The notes under the pieces were generated by a model. It saw nothing but the letters and a program-made list of their open reading frames with translations. It did not search any database and was not told the origin of the DNA. From CAVPEW01 sp963703565 (GTDB taxonomy: Bacteria > Actinomycetota > Acidimicrobiia > Acidimicrobiales > VFJN01), in contig CAVPEW010000020.1 of NCBI GenBank assembly GCA_963703565.1, positions 1 through 64,000 of the forward strand: a stretch of 64,000 nt of DNA, read 5' to 3'. The position numbers and the translations under genes are program-made. This document shows, one piece after another, positions 1-9,164 of this stretch; the stretch's first letter is position 1; each line of letters opens with the position of its first letter.

Positions 1-499
1 CAGCAATTCCTGCGTGCAGTCGAGTCCTGTGACTAAGTCACTGACTGAGTCACAGCCCGAGTCGATGACCTCCCCGTCCGGCGCCACGCTCGTCTGCTCG
101 TGCAGTGCGGTCCAGCCGCGAGCCCAGTGGGCGTTCAGCGGGTCGTCCGGCATGTACGGATTGTCCTCCAGTGGCTTCCCAGCGGCCTCCGCCTCTGCCC
201 CGAACTGGAAGCCTGCCGCTTATCGTCCTCGGTCAGGTGGATCTCCGGCTGCTCATCCTCCGGGAGTTCGACTGATGGCACCGGGTTCGTCCGGCGGAAA
301 GCCAGTGATCGCGTCCAGTCAGCAGGTCAGTGCTTAGGCTCTTCCCGATCCCCTTGATCCCGTTGTACCACGGGACGCCGGCGACCGCCCGACTTATCCG
401 CTGTTCGAGGTGGCGAACTGAGACAACGCCAGCGGCTTCCAGCGAGGCGGCGAGCCCCTTGGTGATCCCCGGGAGGTTCCGGATCGCCTTGCGCAGCCC
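1..499 (-). pseudogene. Broken gene fragment, possibly phage-derived
   Basis: No intact gene lies here, but the minus strand reads as protein in three successive frames. Positions 499-302 give about 66 residues with two hairpin-like stretches (LPGITKGLAASLEAAG and WYNGIKGIGKSLS) resembling helix-hairpin-helix repeats. Positions 299-210 give an acidic linker (VELPEDEQPEIHLTEDD). Positions 213-1 stay open to the window edge and contain DNPYMPDDPLNAHWARGW, which resembles the short G..AG....NPY......W..GW pattern of RMF-like phage proteins. Two one-base deletions would restore a single frame. The meaningful reading stops abruptly near 500, where the plus-strand channel gene begins. It is either a decayed mobile fragment or a poor-quality contig end or join. 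The family assignment is tentative. Confidence 0.45.
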
Positions 500-501
500 G
501 G

Positions 502-1410
502 GTGCTGGGCCTGGGTTGGCTCGACGCTCTGTACCAGACGGTGACGACCGTCGCCACGGTCGGCTTCCGCGAGTACGGCGAGGTCGACGCGGCCTGGAAG
601 GCGTTCACCCTGGTTCTGATAGTGACCGGGGTCGGCACCGCGCTGTACACCCTGGGCGCACTGCTCGAGGATCTGGTCGAGGGTCGCGTCAGCGACCGCT
701 TCGGAAGGAGGCGCATGGAGCGCAGGATCTCTGCTCTGGGCGGTCACGTCGTCGTGTGCGGGAGCGGCCGGGTCGGGCGGACCGCGATCGATCACCTCCG
801 CGGTGCAGGCCACGAACTGGTGGTGGTGGACCGCGATGCCGTTCGAGCGGGATCCACCGGAGTCGCTCACGTCGTCGGCGACGCCACCGATGATTCCGTC
901 CTGGTTGCTGCCGGGCTGCCCCGGGCCTCGGTGCTGGTCGCCGCACTCGCCTCCGACGCCGAGAACCTGTACGTGACGCTGTCGGCACGCTCCGCGCGGC
1001 CCGACCTGTTCATCGTGGCGCGCGCCCGCGACGACGCTTCCGAGGCCAAGCTCTTCCAGGCTGGCGCCGACCGCGTGGTGAACCCCCAGCACATCGGGGG
1101 AGCGCGGATGGCTGCCCTCGCGGTCCAGCCAGCGGTGGCCGAGTTCCTCGACGTCGTCATGCACGACGGCACCCTCGAGTTCCGCCTGGCCGAGGTGCCG
1201 GTGCCGGAGGGTTCACCGGCGCACGGCGCCACGCTGCGAGAGCTGCGCCTGCGGGAGCGGACCGGGGCACTGATCCTGGCGATCCGGGCATCGGACGGGA
1301 CCTTCGAGACCAACCCGGGAGCCGACTCGGCGCTGCGTGCCGGGCGTGTTCTCATCGCGATCGGCACCGAAGGCCAGTTGGGCGCGCTGCGCGACGTCGT
1401 GTCGGGCTAG
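502..1410 (+). CDS. Potassium channel / TrkA-N protein, 5' truncated
   Basis: A K+ channel subunit with a cytosolic regulatory RCK module. The first 15 or so residues form a pore loop with the filter-like TVATVGFREYGE, followed by the second pore-lining helix (about 35-58). A TrkA-N Rossmann domain follows, with VVVCGSGRVGR for NAD binding, and then a TrkA-C domain ending near residue 300. Family members have a first transmembrane helix before the pore loop. Here it is missing: the reading frame is closed by a TGA at 463-465, and the GTG at 502 falls directly at the pore. The gene therefore looks cut at its 5' end by whatever lies at 1-500. Function of the truncated product as a channel is doubtful. 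Confidence 0.75.
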   Translation: MLGLGWLDALYQTVTTVATVGFREYGEVDAAWKAFTLVLIVTGVGTALYTLGALLEDLVEGRVSDRFGRRRMERRISALGGHVVVCGSGRVGRTAIDHLRGAGHELVVVDRDAVRAGSTGVAHVVGDATDDSVLVAAGLPRASVLVAALASDAENLYVTLSARSARPDLFIVARARDDASEAKLFQAGADRVVNPQHIGGARMAALAVQPAVAEFLDVVMHDGTLEFRLAEVPVPEGSPAHGATLRELRLRERTGALILAIRASDGTFETNPGADSALRAGRVLIAIGTEGQLGALRDVVSG

Positions 1411-1436
1411 CACCCGAGCCCGACACGACGTCGCGC
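1389..1436 (+). terminator. Perfect 20-bp hairpin over the channel gene stop
   Basis: Positions 1389-1408 and 1417-1436 are perfect inverted repeats of 20 bp separated by 8 bases. The stem includes the last codons and touches the TAG stop of the channel gene. There is no obvious T tract, so it would act as a stem-only terminator of the kind common in GC-rich actinomycetes. Its length and perfection are seen directly; the role is inferred. Confidence 0.6.
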
Positions 1437-1573
1437 TCCAGGGGCGCGCTTGACCGGAGCCGGGTCCCGTCGTACGGTCCGGGGCCCGCGACATCGGTGT
1501 AACTCCACCGGTGGCATCTCGAGCCCACCACCTCGAGCCCGGGCTCGAGTCGACCGCGCAGATCGGAAAGCCC

Positions 1574-2032
1574 ATGTCGAGCCAAGGTTGGAGCGGCCGC
1601 GAGGCGGCCGACATCGTCGGGATCACCTACCGCCAGCTCGACTACTGGGCCCGCACCGACCTGATCCGCCCGTCGCTGGCCGATGCGAAGGGCAGCGGCA
1701 GCCGGCGTCGCTACGGCTACCGCGACCTGATCGAGCTGCGGATGGTCAAGACCCTGCTCGACGCCGGCCAGAAGCTCGAGCACGTGCGCCGGGCGTTCGG
1801 ATACCTGCGGGAGCGGATGGGCGAAGACCTCAGCTCGGCGCGCCTGGTGATCGCTGGCGACTCCGTCGTGCTCGTCGAGGACGACGAGACCCTGATCGAC
1901 GTGATCGCCTCCGGCCAGGGGGTGCTGAACCTCCTGGCCCTCGACGGGGTCCGGCGTCAGGTCGACGCCGGCATCACCGAGCTGCGCGGCGCCACCGAGG
2001 GCCAGTCGCGGGCTCGAGTCGCCGCTCGGTGA
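1574..2032 (+). CDS. MerR-family transcriptional regulator
   Basis: A 152-residue MerR-type regulator. The N-terminal winged helix reads SGREAADIVGITYRQLDYWA followed by a basic wing with RRRYGYRDL, then a helical dimerisation segment and a C-terminal domain of about 70 residues without metal-binding cysteines. It resembles the actinobacterial MerR group that sits beside glycine-cleavage genes (Rv1828 type in mycobacteria). The ATG at 1574 is chosen because it begins just ahead of the DNA-binding helix; an upstream in-frame start at 1511 would add an unconserved tail. Its TGA overlaps the GTG of gcvT by 4 bases (GTGA), so the two are translationally coupled and it may control glycine cleavage. 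Confidence 0.85.
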   Translation: MSSQGWSGREAADIVGITYRQLDYWARTDLIRPSLADAKGSGSRRRYGYRDLIELRMVKTLLDAGQKLEHVRRAFGYLRERMGEDLSSARLVIAGDSVVLVEDDETLIDVIASGQGVLNLLALDGVRRQVDAGITELRGATEGQSRARVAAR

Positions 2033-3098
2033 GCACCCGGCGATCACCGCTCGACGCGGCTCACCGGGCCGCGGGAGCGCGGATGGTGCCCTTCGGCGGG
2101 TGGGACATGCCGCTGAGCTATCCGACCGGCACCGTGGCCGAGCATCGGGCCTGTCGCGCCGACTGCGTCGTGTTCGACGTCAGCCACCTGGGAACGGTGC
2201 GCGTCGAGGGTACCGACGCCTTCGACGTGTTGCAGCGCACCCTCACGAACGACCTGGGCCGCATCGGACCTGGCCGCGCCCAGTACACGCACCTGCTCGA
2301 CGCGGCCGACGGGTCGGTGCTCGACGACCTCATCGTGTGGTGGGTCGGCACCGAGCGCTTCGACGTCATGCCCAACGCGTCGAACACCGCCCGGGTCCGT
2401 GCTGCGGTGGGGGGCCGGGACGTGACCGAGCAGCGTGCCGTGCTCGCGCTGGCGGGCCCGCGGGCGCGCCAGCGCCTGCGAGGTTGCTGGCCCGAGGCTG
2501 CCGGGGTCGGGCGCTTCGAGGTCGCGGAGCTGCGCTGGTACGGCGAGCCGGCCACCGTCGCCGGTACGGGCTACACCGGCGAGGACGGGGTCGAGATCGC
2601 CGTGGCGGTCCAGGCCGCCGGCTCCCTGTGGGACGCGCTGGTCGCCGCGGGCGCGCAGCCTGCCGGTCTGGGGCGCGCGACACCTTGCGGCTCGAGGCGG
2701 GCCTGCCCCTGCACGGCCACGAGCTCGGCCCCGGGATCACCCCATTGCAGGCCGGGCTCGGCTGGGTGGTGGCCTGGGGCAAGCCGGGTGGCTTCCCGGG
2801 GCGCAACGCCCTGGAGCTCGAGCGGGCCCGCGGGCCGCACCGGCGCCTGCGCGGCTTGGTGCTCGAGGGTCGGCGCCCGCCGCGGGCGCACCAGCAGGTC
2901 CGCCTGGGTGGTGAGGTGGTCGGAGAGGTGACGAGCGGGAACTTCTCGCCCACGTTGGGTTGCGGGATCGCGCTGGCCTTCCTGCCCCCGGATGTGTCCG
3001 ACGGTGCCGGTGTCGAGGTCGACGTCCGGGGCGAGCTGGTTGCGGGGCGCGTCACGAGGCTGCCCTTCGTGCGCCCGGGCAGCCAGGACCCTCCGTGA
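2029..3098 (+). CDS. gcvT: Glycine cleavage T-protein, frameshifted
   Basis: Aminomethyltransferase of the glycine cleavage system, moving the methylene group from the lipoyl arm of GcvH to tetrahydrofolate. Recognisable stretches are MVPFGGWDMPLSY, FDVSHLGTVRVEG, TGYTGEDGVEIAV, and after the break RDTLRLEAGLPLHGHEL and the C-terminal SGNFSPTLGCGIALAFL. The frame is lost near 2671-2674 in a GGGGC run, where one missing base shifts from GLG to the frame encoding ARDTLRL. With one base restored the protein is 356 residues, normal for GcvT. Sequencing error and true mutation cannot be separated here. The partner gcvP is 10 kb away on the same strand, and no gcvH is in the window. Confidence 0.9.
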
Positions 3099-3146
3099 GG
3101 CCCGCGTGGGCACTCCCGAGGCGACTACTTGGGGCCGGCGATGTGT

Positions 3147-3572
3147 TCAGGCGAGCTGACGAGCGATCGTGCCCGTGTCGTAGTAGAGGCGGGCGCCGAC
3201 CAGGTCGGTGCCTTCGAAGGCGAAGATGGCGGCCATCGGGCAGCGGAACGATCGCCCTGTAGCGGGCACACCGGGTCGATCGCCGGTGTGGGTGCCCGAC
3301 ATGGTGAGCTCGGCGACGACGGCGTCGGCCGCGTGGTGGACCGTGTGGGTCTCGAAGCGCAGGTCGCTGAAGGTCGCCATGGAGGCCGCGAGGTAGCGCC
3401 GGACCGCTTCCGGTCCGTCGAAGACTCGGCGGGTGGCGATCAGCTCGTAGCGCGGCTTGGCGAAGCAGGCAACGGCGGCGTCGACATCCCTGCGGTTCTG
3501 GGCGTCGAGCAGGGACCGCAGGGCGTCCTCGCGCGCCCCGCGCAGGCGGACGTCGATGGAGGTGACGGGCAC
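3147..3572 (-). CDS. SnoaL-like nuclear transport factor 2 fold protein
   Basis: A 141-residue protein with the alpha+beta-barrel pattern of SnoaL/NTF2-like polyketide cyclase or ester-cyclase relatives: the N-terminal helix DALRSLLDAQNRRDVDAAVACF, then GPEAVRRYLAASMATF, then strands with VAELTMSGTHTG and a final FEGTDLVGARLYYDTGTIARQL. The GTG at 3572 gives the full first helix. Proteins of this fold are enzymes or ligand-binding proteins, and the exact substrate cannot be read from sequence. It lies alone between gcvT and metY. Confidence 0.7.
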   Translation of the reverse strand: MPVTSIDVRLRGAREDALRSLLDAQNRRDVDAAVACFAKPRYELIATRRVFDGPEAVRRYLAASMATFSDLRFETHTVHHAADAVVAELTMSGTHTGDRPGVPATGRSFRCPMAAIFAFEGTDLVGARLYYDTGTIARQLA

Positions 3573-3687
3573 GGTGCCGATGCTACGACGCGGCCAGCGG
3601 CAGAACCCGTGCGGTCGTGGCGGGGCGAGACCGCGCCTCCTGTGCCCGCCGATAATCCTCGTTATGTAAGGTAATGGGTTCTCCGAG

Positions 3688-5001
<1,314 letters not shown>

Positions 5002-5105
5002 GGCCTCGCTCCTGTCAATAGCCGACTGAAGTAGTCATGGTTGTTCGATCGAGCTTGCGCAGGCAAGCACTCGTGCGAGCGAGCCTGGCCAGCGAGGCGC
5101 GGCCC

Positions 5106-6359
5106 TCAGCCTCCGAGGATCTCCCGCTGATGCTCGCCCACCCGAGGCGCGGGGCGAGAGATCCGCCACGGCGAGGCGGGCAGCCGGTACGGCGCGCCCG
5201 GGTACAGGACTTCTCGTGCCATCTCCTCGTGGCGCACGGGCGTCGGGAACCCGCGCTCCACGAAGTGCGGATCGGCCATCACCTCTTCGGGCGAGTAGAT
5301 GATCCCGCAGGCCAGTCCCAACGACTGGGCGTTGAAGAAGTAGTCGTAGGCCGAGACCCGCTCGGCCAGGTACCCGACCACCTCCCGCCCGGCGGTGAAG
5401 ATCGCTCCCGCCTCGGGATCCTCGAAGATCTCGTGGATCGCCACCCCCCCACGCTCCACACCCATCTCGAGCAGCACGTAGTCGGGGAACTGCTCACGCC
5501 CGCCGATGCGGTCGAGCCAGTCGAGCACGCCGGCGAACTCGCTGGCCGAGCGCGGCGGGACCCCGGTGTTGACCTGTCGGCCGTCGGCACAGATCGCGTC
5601 GGTGTCCATCGTCATGTGCACCGCTGCGTGACGCGCCGTCTGGCGCTGGACGGTGGCCCCGGCCACGAGCCACTCGTAGGTGCCCGCCTCGGTGGTGACA
5701 TTGGCGGCGGCATGGGCCGACACCTCCACGAGCTGGCCTCGCCCGGTGAACTCGCGCGCCACGACCGCGGTCAGCACACCCATCGCCGCCCACAGCCCGG
5801 CGGTCTGCCATCCCTGGTTCCCGCCACCGCGCACCGGAGGCAGCGAGTGGTCGTCGTAGCCACAGCTCCACACCGGTCCCCCGCCTGCGAGGACCGTCAG
5901 GTCGGTGGCAGGCTCGTCGCGGCGCGAGGTGCTGCGCCCGAACGGCGTCACCGACGCCCACACGAGGCGGGGATGGCGTTCGCGAAGCGCTTCGTCGTGT
6001 ATGCCTCGTGCCGCGAGCGCGCCGGGCGCCTCCGCCTCGACGACGACGTCGGCGTCGGCCAGCAGGCGCTCGAGGTCGGCCCTGCCGGCGTCGCTGTCCA
6101 AGTCGAGCACCACCGAGCGCTTCGAGGTGTTGTAGTGCCAGAACCACAGCGAGCGCTCCGGGTCCTCCACGTCTGCCACGAAGGGCGGGTAGAGCCGGGT
6201 CGCGTGTCCGCCGGGTGGCTCGACGAGGACCACGTCTGCGCCCAGGTCGCCGAGCAACTTGCCCGCGAAGGCGCTGGCCTCGCTGGCCAGCTCCACGACC
6301 AGCAGACCGGTGAGCGCCCCCTCCGGTCCCCCGCCGGTGGACGCCTCGGGCGCGCTCAA
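5106..6359 (-). CDS. Class-III CoA-transferase subunit lacking catalytic Asp
   Basis: CaiB/BaiF-type (formyl-CoA-transferase-like) protein of 417 residues. The N-terminal Rossmann segment (LLVVELASEASAFAGKLLGDLGADVVLVEPP) and the FTGRGQLVEVS motif are clear. Lined up with the adjacent subunit, the position of the catalytic aspartate is Trp in GNQGWQTAG. The TTG at 6359 overlaps the upstream gene's TGA, suggesting coupled translation and a hetero-oligomer in which this subunit is structural. Its substrate is not evident. Relatives act on carnitine-, benzylsuccinate- or mesaconate-type acyl groups. Confidence 0.82.
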   Translation of the reverse strand: MSAPEASTGGGPEGALTGLLVVELASEASAFAGKLLGDLGADVVLVEPPGGHATRLYPPFVADVEDPERSLWFWHYNTSKRSVVLDLDSDAGRADLERLLADADVVVEAEAPGALAARGIHDEALRERHPRLVWASVTPFGRSTSRRDEPATDLTVLAGGGPVWSCGYDDHSLPPVRGGGNQGWQTAGLWAAMGVLTAVVAREFTGRGQLVEVSAHAAANVTTEAGTYEWLVAGATVQRQTARHAAVHMTMDTDAICADGRQVNTGVPPRSASEFAGVLDWLDRIGGREQFPDYVLLEMGVERGGVAIHEIFEDPEAGAIFTAGREVVGYLAERVSAYDYFFNAQSLGLACGIIYSPEEVMADPHFVERGFPTPVRHEEMAREVLYPGAPYRLPASPWRISRPAPRVGEHQREILGG

Positions 6360-7594
6360 ATCGCTCCGTCCTCGCGCAGGGCGGCGATCTCGTCGCCGGA
6401 CAGGCCCAGGATCTCTCCGAAGACATGGTCGTTGTCCTGACCGAGGCAGGGAGCGCCGCGCTCGATGCTCCAGTCCGTGTCGGACATGTGCAGGGGGATG
6501 CCGTCGACGCGGACCTTGCCCATCTGCGCGTGCTCCACGGTGGGCCACAGGCCCCACTCGGCGGTGGCCGGGTCGTGCTCGATGCGGTCCTCCGGCATGG
6601 CCACGATGGTGGCCGGCACGCCGGCCGCGACCAGCTCGGCGGCCACGCGGTGGCGGTCCAGGGTCGCGGTCCACCCGGCCACCGCCGCGTCGAGGTCGTC
6701 CTGGGCGTCGAGTCGGCCAGCGAGGGTGGCGAAGCGGGTGTCGCCCGTCCACGCCTGGCCCACCACGTTGGCCATGGCTGCCCAGTCGGCGTCGTCGCGG
6801 CAAGAGATGGCGACCCACGAATCCTCACCCGCTGCCGGGTAGATCCCGTGGGGGGCCATAGGGGGCGAGTCGCTGCGGTTCGAGTCGGGTGAGCCGGGCC
6901 GGCGCAGTGGGCGCCCGTTGACGCTGTGGTCGAGTATGGCCGGGCCGCACAGCGAGGCCCCGGCCTCGGTGCAGGACATGTCGACCCACTGGCCCTCGCC
7001 GGTGCGCTGGCGGTGCACCAGCGCGGCCAGGATGGCGATGGCCATGAAGTTGCCGCCGTGGTGGTCCATGTAGGAGTAGCCCCAGCCGGCCGGGCCCTGG
7101 TCCTTGAGGCCCGACGAGAAGGTGAGCCCACTCACCGCCTGCACGATCGGTCCCCATGTCTTGAAGGTCCGGTACGGGCCGGTGGTGCCGAAGCCAGAGT
7201 TCGACACGTAGATGATGTCGGGACGGATCGCGGTCATGTCCTGGTAGGAGAAGCCCAGACGAGCCAGCACCCCCGCCGCGAAGTTCTCGCTGACCACGTC
7301 GGACACCGCGATGAGTCGTCGCACCAGGTCGCGCCCCGACTCGGTGCGCAGGTTGATGGTCACGCCGAGCTTGCCGACGTTGTGGTTGTTGAACGCCCCG
7401 CCCAGGTCGATCCCGCGGCGCTCGTCGACGAAGGGCGGCGTCCCCCGCAGGATGTCCCAGCGGCCCTCGCGGACCGGGTCCTCGATGCGGATGACCTGAG
7501 CCCCCATCGCGGCCAGGAACCTCGTGGCGCCGGCTCCCGCCAGCTGCCCGGTGAAATCACAGATCCGCAGGTGGGACAGTGCCGAGCCGCTCAC
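6356..7594 (-). CDS. Class-III CoA-transferase, catalytic subunit
   Basis: A 412-residue CaiB/BaiF-family CoA-transferase. The N-terminal MGAQVIRIEDPVREG binds CoA, and the catalytic aspartate is D177 in GYSYMDHHGG. RTGEGQWVDMS is the usual motif after it. Family III enzymes exchange CoA between carboxylic acids through an aspartyl-CoA adduct. It is the first gene of a two-gene unit with the degenerate paralogue at 5106-6359, sharing 4 bases with it. The surrounding CoA-transferase, dehydrogenase and monooxygenase genes suggest catabolism of an organic acid or ketone, which is inference. Confidence 0.88.
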   Translation of the reverse strand: MSGSALSHLRICDFTGQLAGAGATRFLAAMGAQVIRIEDPVREGRWDILRGTPPFVDERRGIDLGGAFNNHNVGKLGVTINLRTESGRDLVRRLIAVSDVVSENFAAGVLARLGFSYQDMTAIRPDIIYVSNSGFGTTGPYRTFKTWGPIVQAVSGLTFSSGLKDQGPAGWGYSYMDHHGGNFMAIAILAALVHRQRTGEGQWVDMSCTEAGASLCGPAILDHSVNGRPLRRPGSPDSNRSDSPPMAPHGIYPAAGEDSWVAISCRDDADWAAMANVVGQAWTGDTRFATLAGRLDAQDDLDAAVAGWTATLDRHRVAAELVAAGVPATIVAMPEDRIEHDPATAEWGLWPTVEHAQMGKVRVDGIPLHMSDTDWSIERGAPCLGQDNDHVFGEILGLSGDEIAALREDGAI

Positions 7595-7700
7595 CGCGAC
7601 GCCCCCGGACTGTCGGTTCCCCCCTGCGCAGCGTAGCGCAGCACGGGGGCACCGTAGCAGGAGCCCTCCCCCACCCCGCGACCCGCCGGGGCCGTCGCGC

Positions 7701-9098
7701 TCAGCCGTCGAGGATGAACGTGCGACGTCCCAGGCCCAGCATGTGCTGGGCCCGATCGGCCAGGTCGGCCCGGAAGTCGGGGTGGGCGACGCGGATCAGC
7801 TCGGCGGCCCGCTCACGTTCCGTTCGGCCCTGCAGCCTGGCGACCCCGTACTCGGTGACCACCATGTCGGCGAGCAGGCGGGGCACCGTGGCGACACCGG
7901 GGGCGCGCATCTCGGGCACGATCGCCGACACCCATTCGCCCGATGCCGTGTCGAGCTTGCGCGACACCGTGGCGTGGATCGAGCGGCCTCCCTCGGACAT
8001 GAGCGCGCCCATGACGAACTCGAGCTGACCGCCCACGCCACGGAAGAACCGGGTGCCGACCCTCTCGGCCCCGATCTCGCCCCACAGGCTGATCTCGAGG
8101 GGGGCGTTGATGGCGACCAGGTTGTCGTTCTGGGCGATGTAGCGCGGATCGTTGTTCACCGACATGTCCCGGATGTCGAAGATGGGGTTGCCGTCGATGA
8201 ACTCACGCTCGTCGGCAGTGGCCGGGATCAGGGCGGTGAGCGACACCTTGCCAGGCAGAAGGTTCCGCCGGCTCCCGTTCACGACCCCCGACCGGATCAG
8301 GTCGATGGGGCAGATCACCTCCGTGTGGCAGCCCAGATCGTTCTTGTCCTCGAGCCAGGGCGACATCCGCATCGGCATGGACCCGGCCCCCAGCATGATC
8401 GTGTCGCCGTCGTCGACCAGCTCGGAGACGAAGAACCCGCAGGCCTGCGTGGCGTCGATCTCCTCCTCGGGGATCTCGGCGAGACCCGCCAGGTCGGGCA
8501 GAGCCAGAGGCTCGGCCTCCACGAGGTAGTCGAAAGCCTCGACCGGCAGCCAATTGTCCCCGCCCGGGATCACCGGCAGGTTCGGGTCGACCTCGCCGAC
8601 TGCGATCTTGGCCGCCTTGACCTGCGAGCGCCCGTTCCACAGGTTCGACCCGAATGTGACCGTTCCCGACGGTGTCGGCGGGGAGATGACGCTGACGCAC
8701 ACGTCGCCCCCGTAGCGGCGGCCGACGTCGTCGCGGTGCCGGCGACCGATCAGCGATCCGGTGAAGCCCATGTTGATCGGCACGTAGTCGACGCTCGGAG
8801 CCCGCTCGTTGAGCGCCGCGGTCTCCAGGGGGTTGTAGGCGAACATGGTGGTGACGGTGAACGCGTCGGCGGCATCGGGCGACAGCACCCCGAACGCCCC
8901 CGCCAGGGTGAGGGTGGCCTCGACCGACACGTCGCGCAGCTCGCCGGCGCGCGCCGCGACCGCCTTGGCCATCGCCACCGGAGTCATGAGCGGCCCGCAC
9001 ATGGTGAACACGACGTGGTCGCCGCTGTTGATCGCCTTGGCCGCCTCGGAGGCCGACACCACGCGGTCCGCGTAGCGGCTCTTCCAGTCCCAAGTCAC
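7701..9098 (-). CDS. Acetyl-CoA hydrolase / 4-hydroxybutyrate CoA-transferase family
   Basis: A 465-residue family-I CoA-transferase. The N-terminal domain begins WDWKSRYADRVVSASEAAKAI, and the catalytic-type glutamate is in DLGCHTEVICPIDLI. Glycine-rich loops (MLGAGSMPMRMSPWL and RGVGGQLEFVMGALMSEGG) and the C-terminal VVTEYGVARLQGRT are as in 4-hydroxybutyrate CoA-transferases. It would move CoA from acetyl-CoA or another donor to a short-chain acid. It sits upstream, on the same strand, of the class-III pair, with a 106-base gap. Confidence 0.85.
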   Translation of the reverse strand: MTWDWKSRYADRVVSASEAAKAINSGDHVVFTMCGPLMTPVAMAKAVAARAGELRDVSVEATLTLAGAFGVLSPDAADAFTVTTMFAYNPLETAALNERAPSVDYVPINMGFTGSLIGRRHRDDVGRRYGGDVCVSVISPPTPSGTVTFGSNLWNGRSQVKAAKIAVGEVDPNLPVIPGGDNWLPVEAFDYLVEAEPLALPDLAGLAEIPEEEIDATQACGFFVSELVDDGDTIMLGAGSMPMRMSPWLEDKNDLGCHTEVICPIDLIRSGVVNGSRRNLLPGKVSLTALIPATADEREFIDGNPIFDIRDMSVNNDPRYIAQNDNLVAINAPLEISLWGEIGAERVGTRFFRGVGGQLEFVMGALMSEGGRSIHATVSRKLDTASGEWVSAIVPEMRAPGVATVPRLLADMVVTEYGVARLQGRTERERAAELIRVAHPDFRADLADRAQHMLGLGRRTFILDG

Positions 9099-9164
9099 CT
9101 TGTCCCCCTCGGCTCGACGACGCCGGCGGACTCTAGCTGGCGGCGTCGGGGCCGCTCGGTGGCC

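Noticed and set aside
5002..5105. SAM or other methionine riboswitch before metY
   Set aside because: The 104-base upstream gap shows no recognisable kink-turn or conserved riboswitch core, and no transcription attenuator followed by a T tract.
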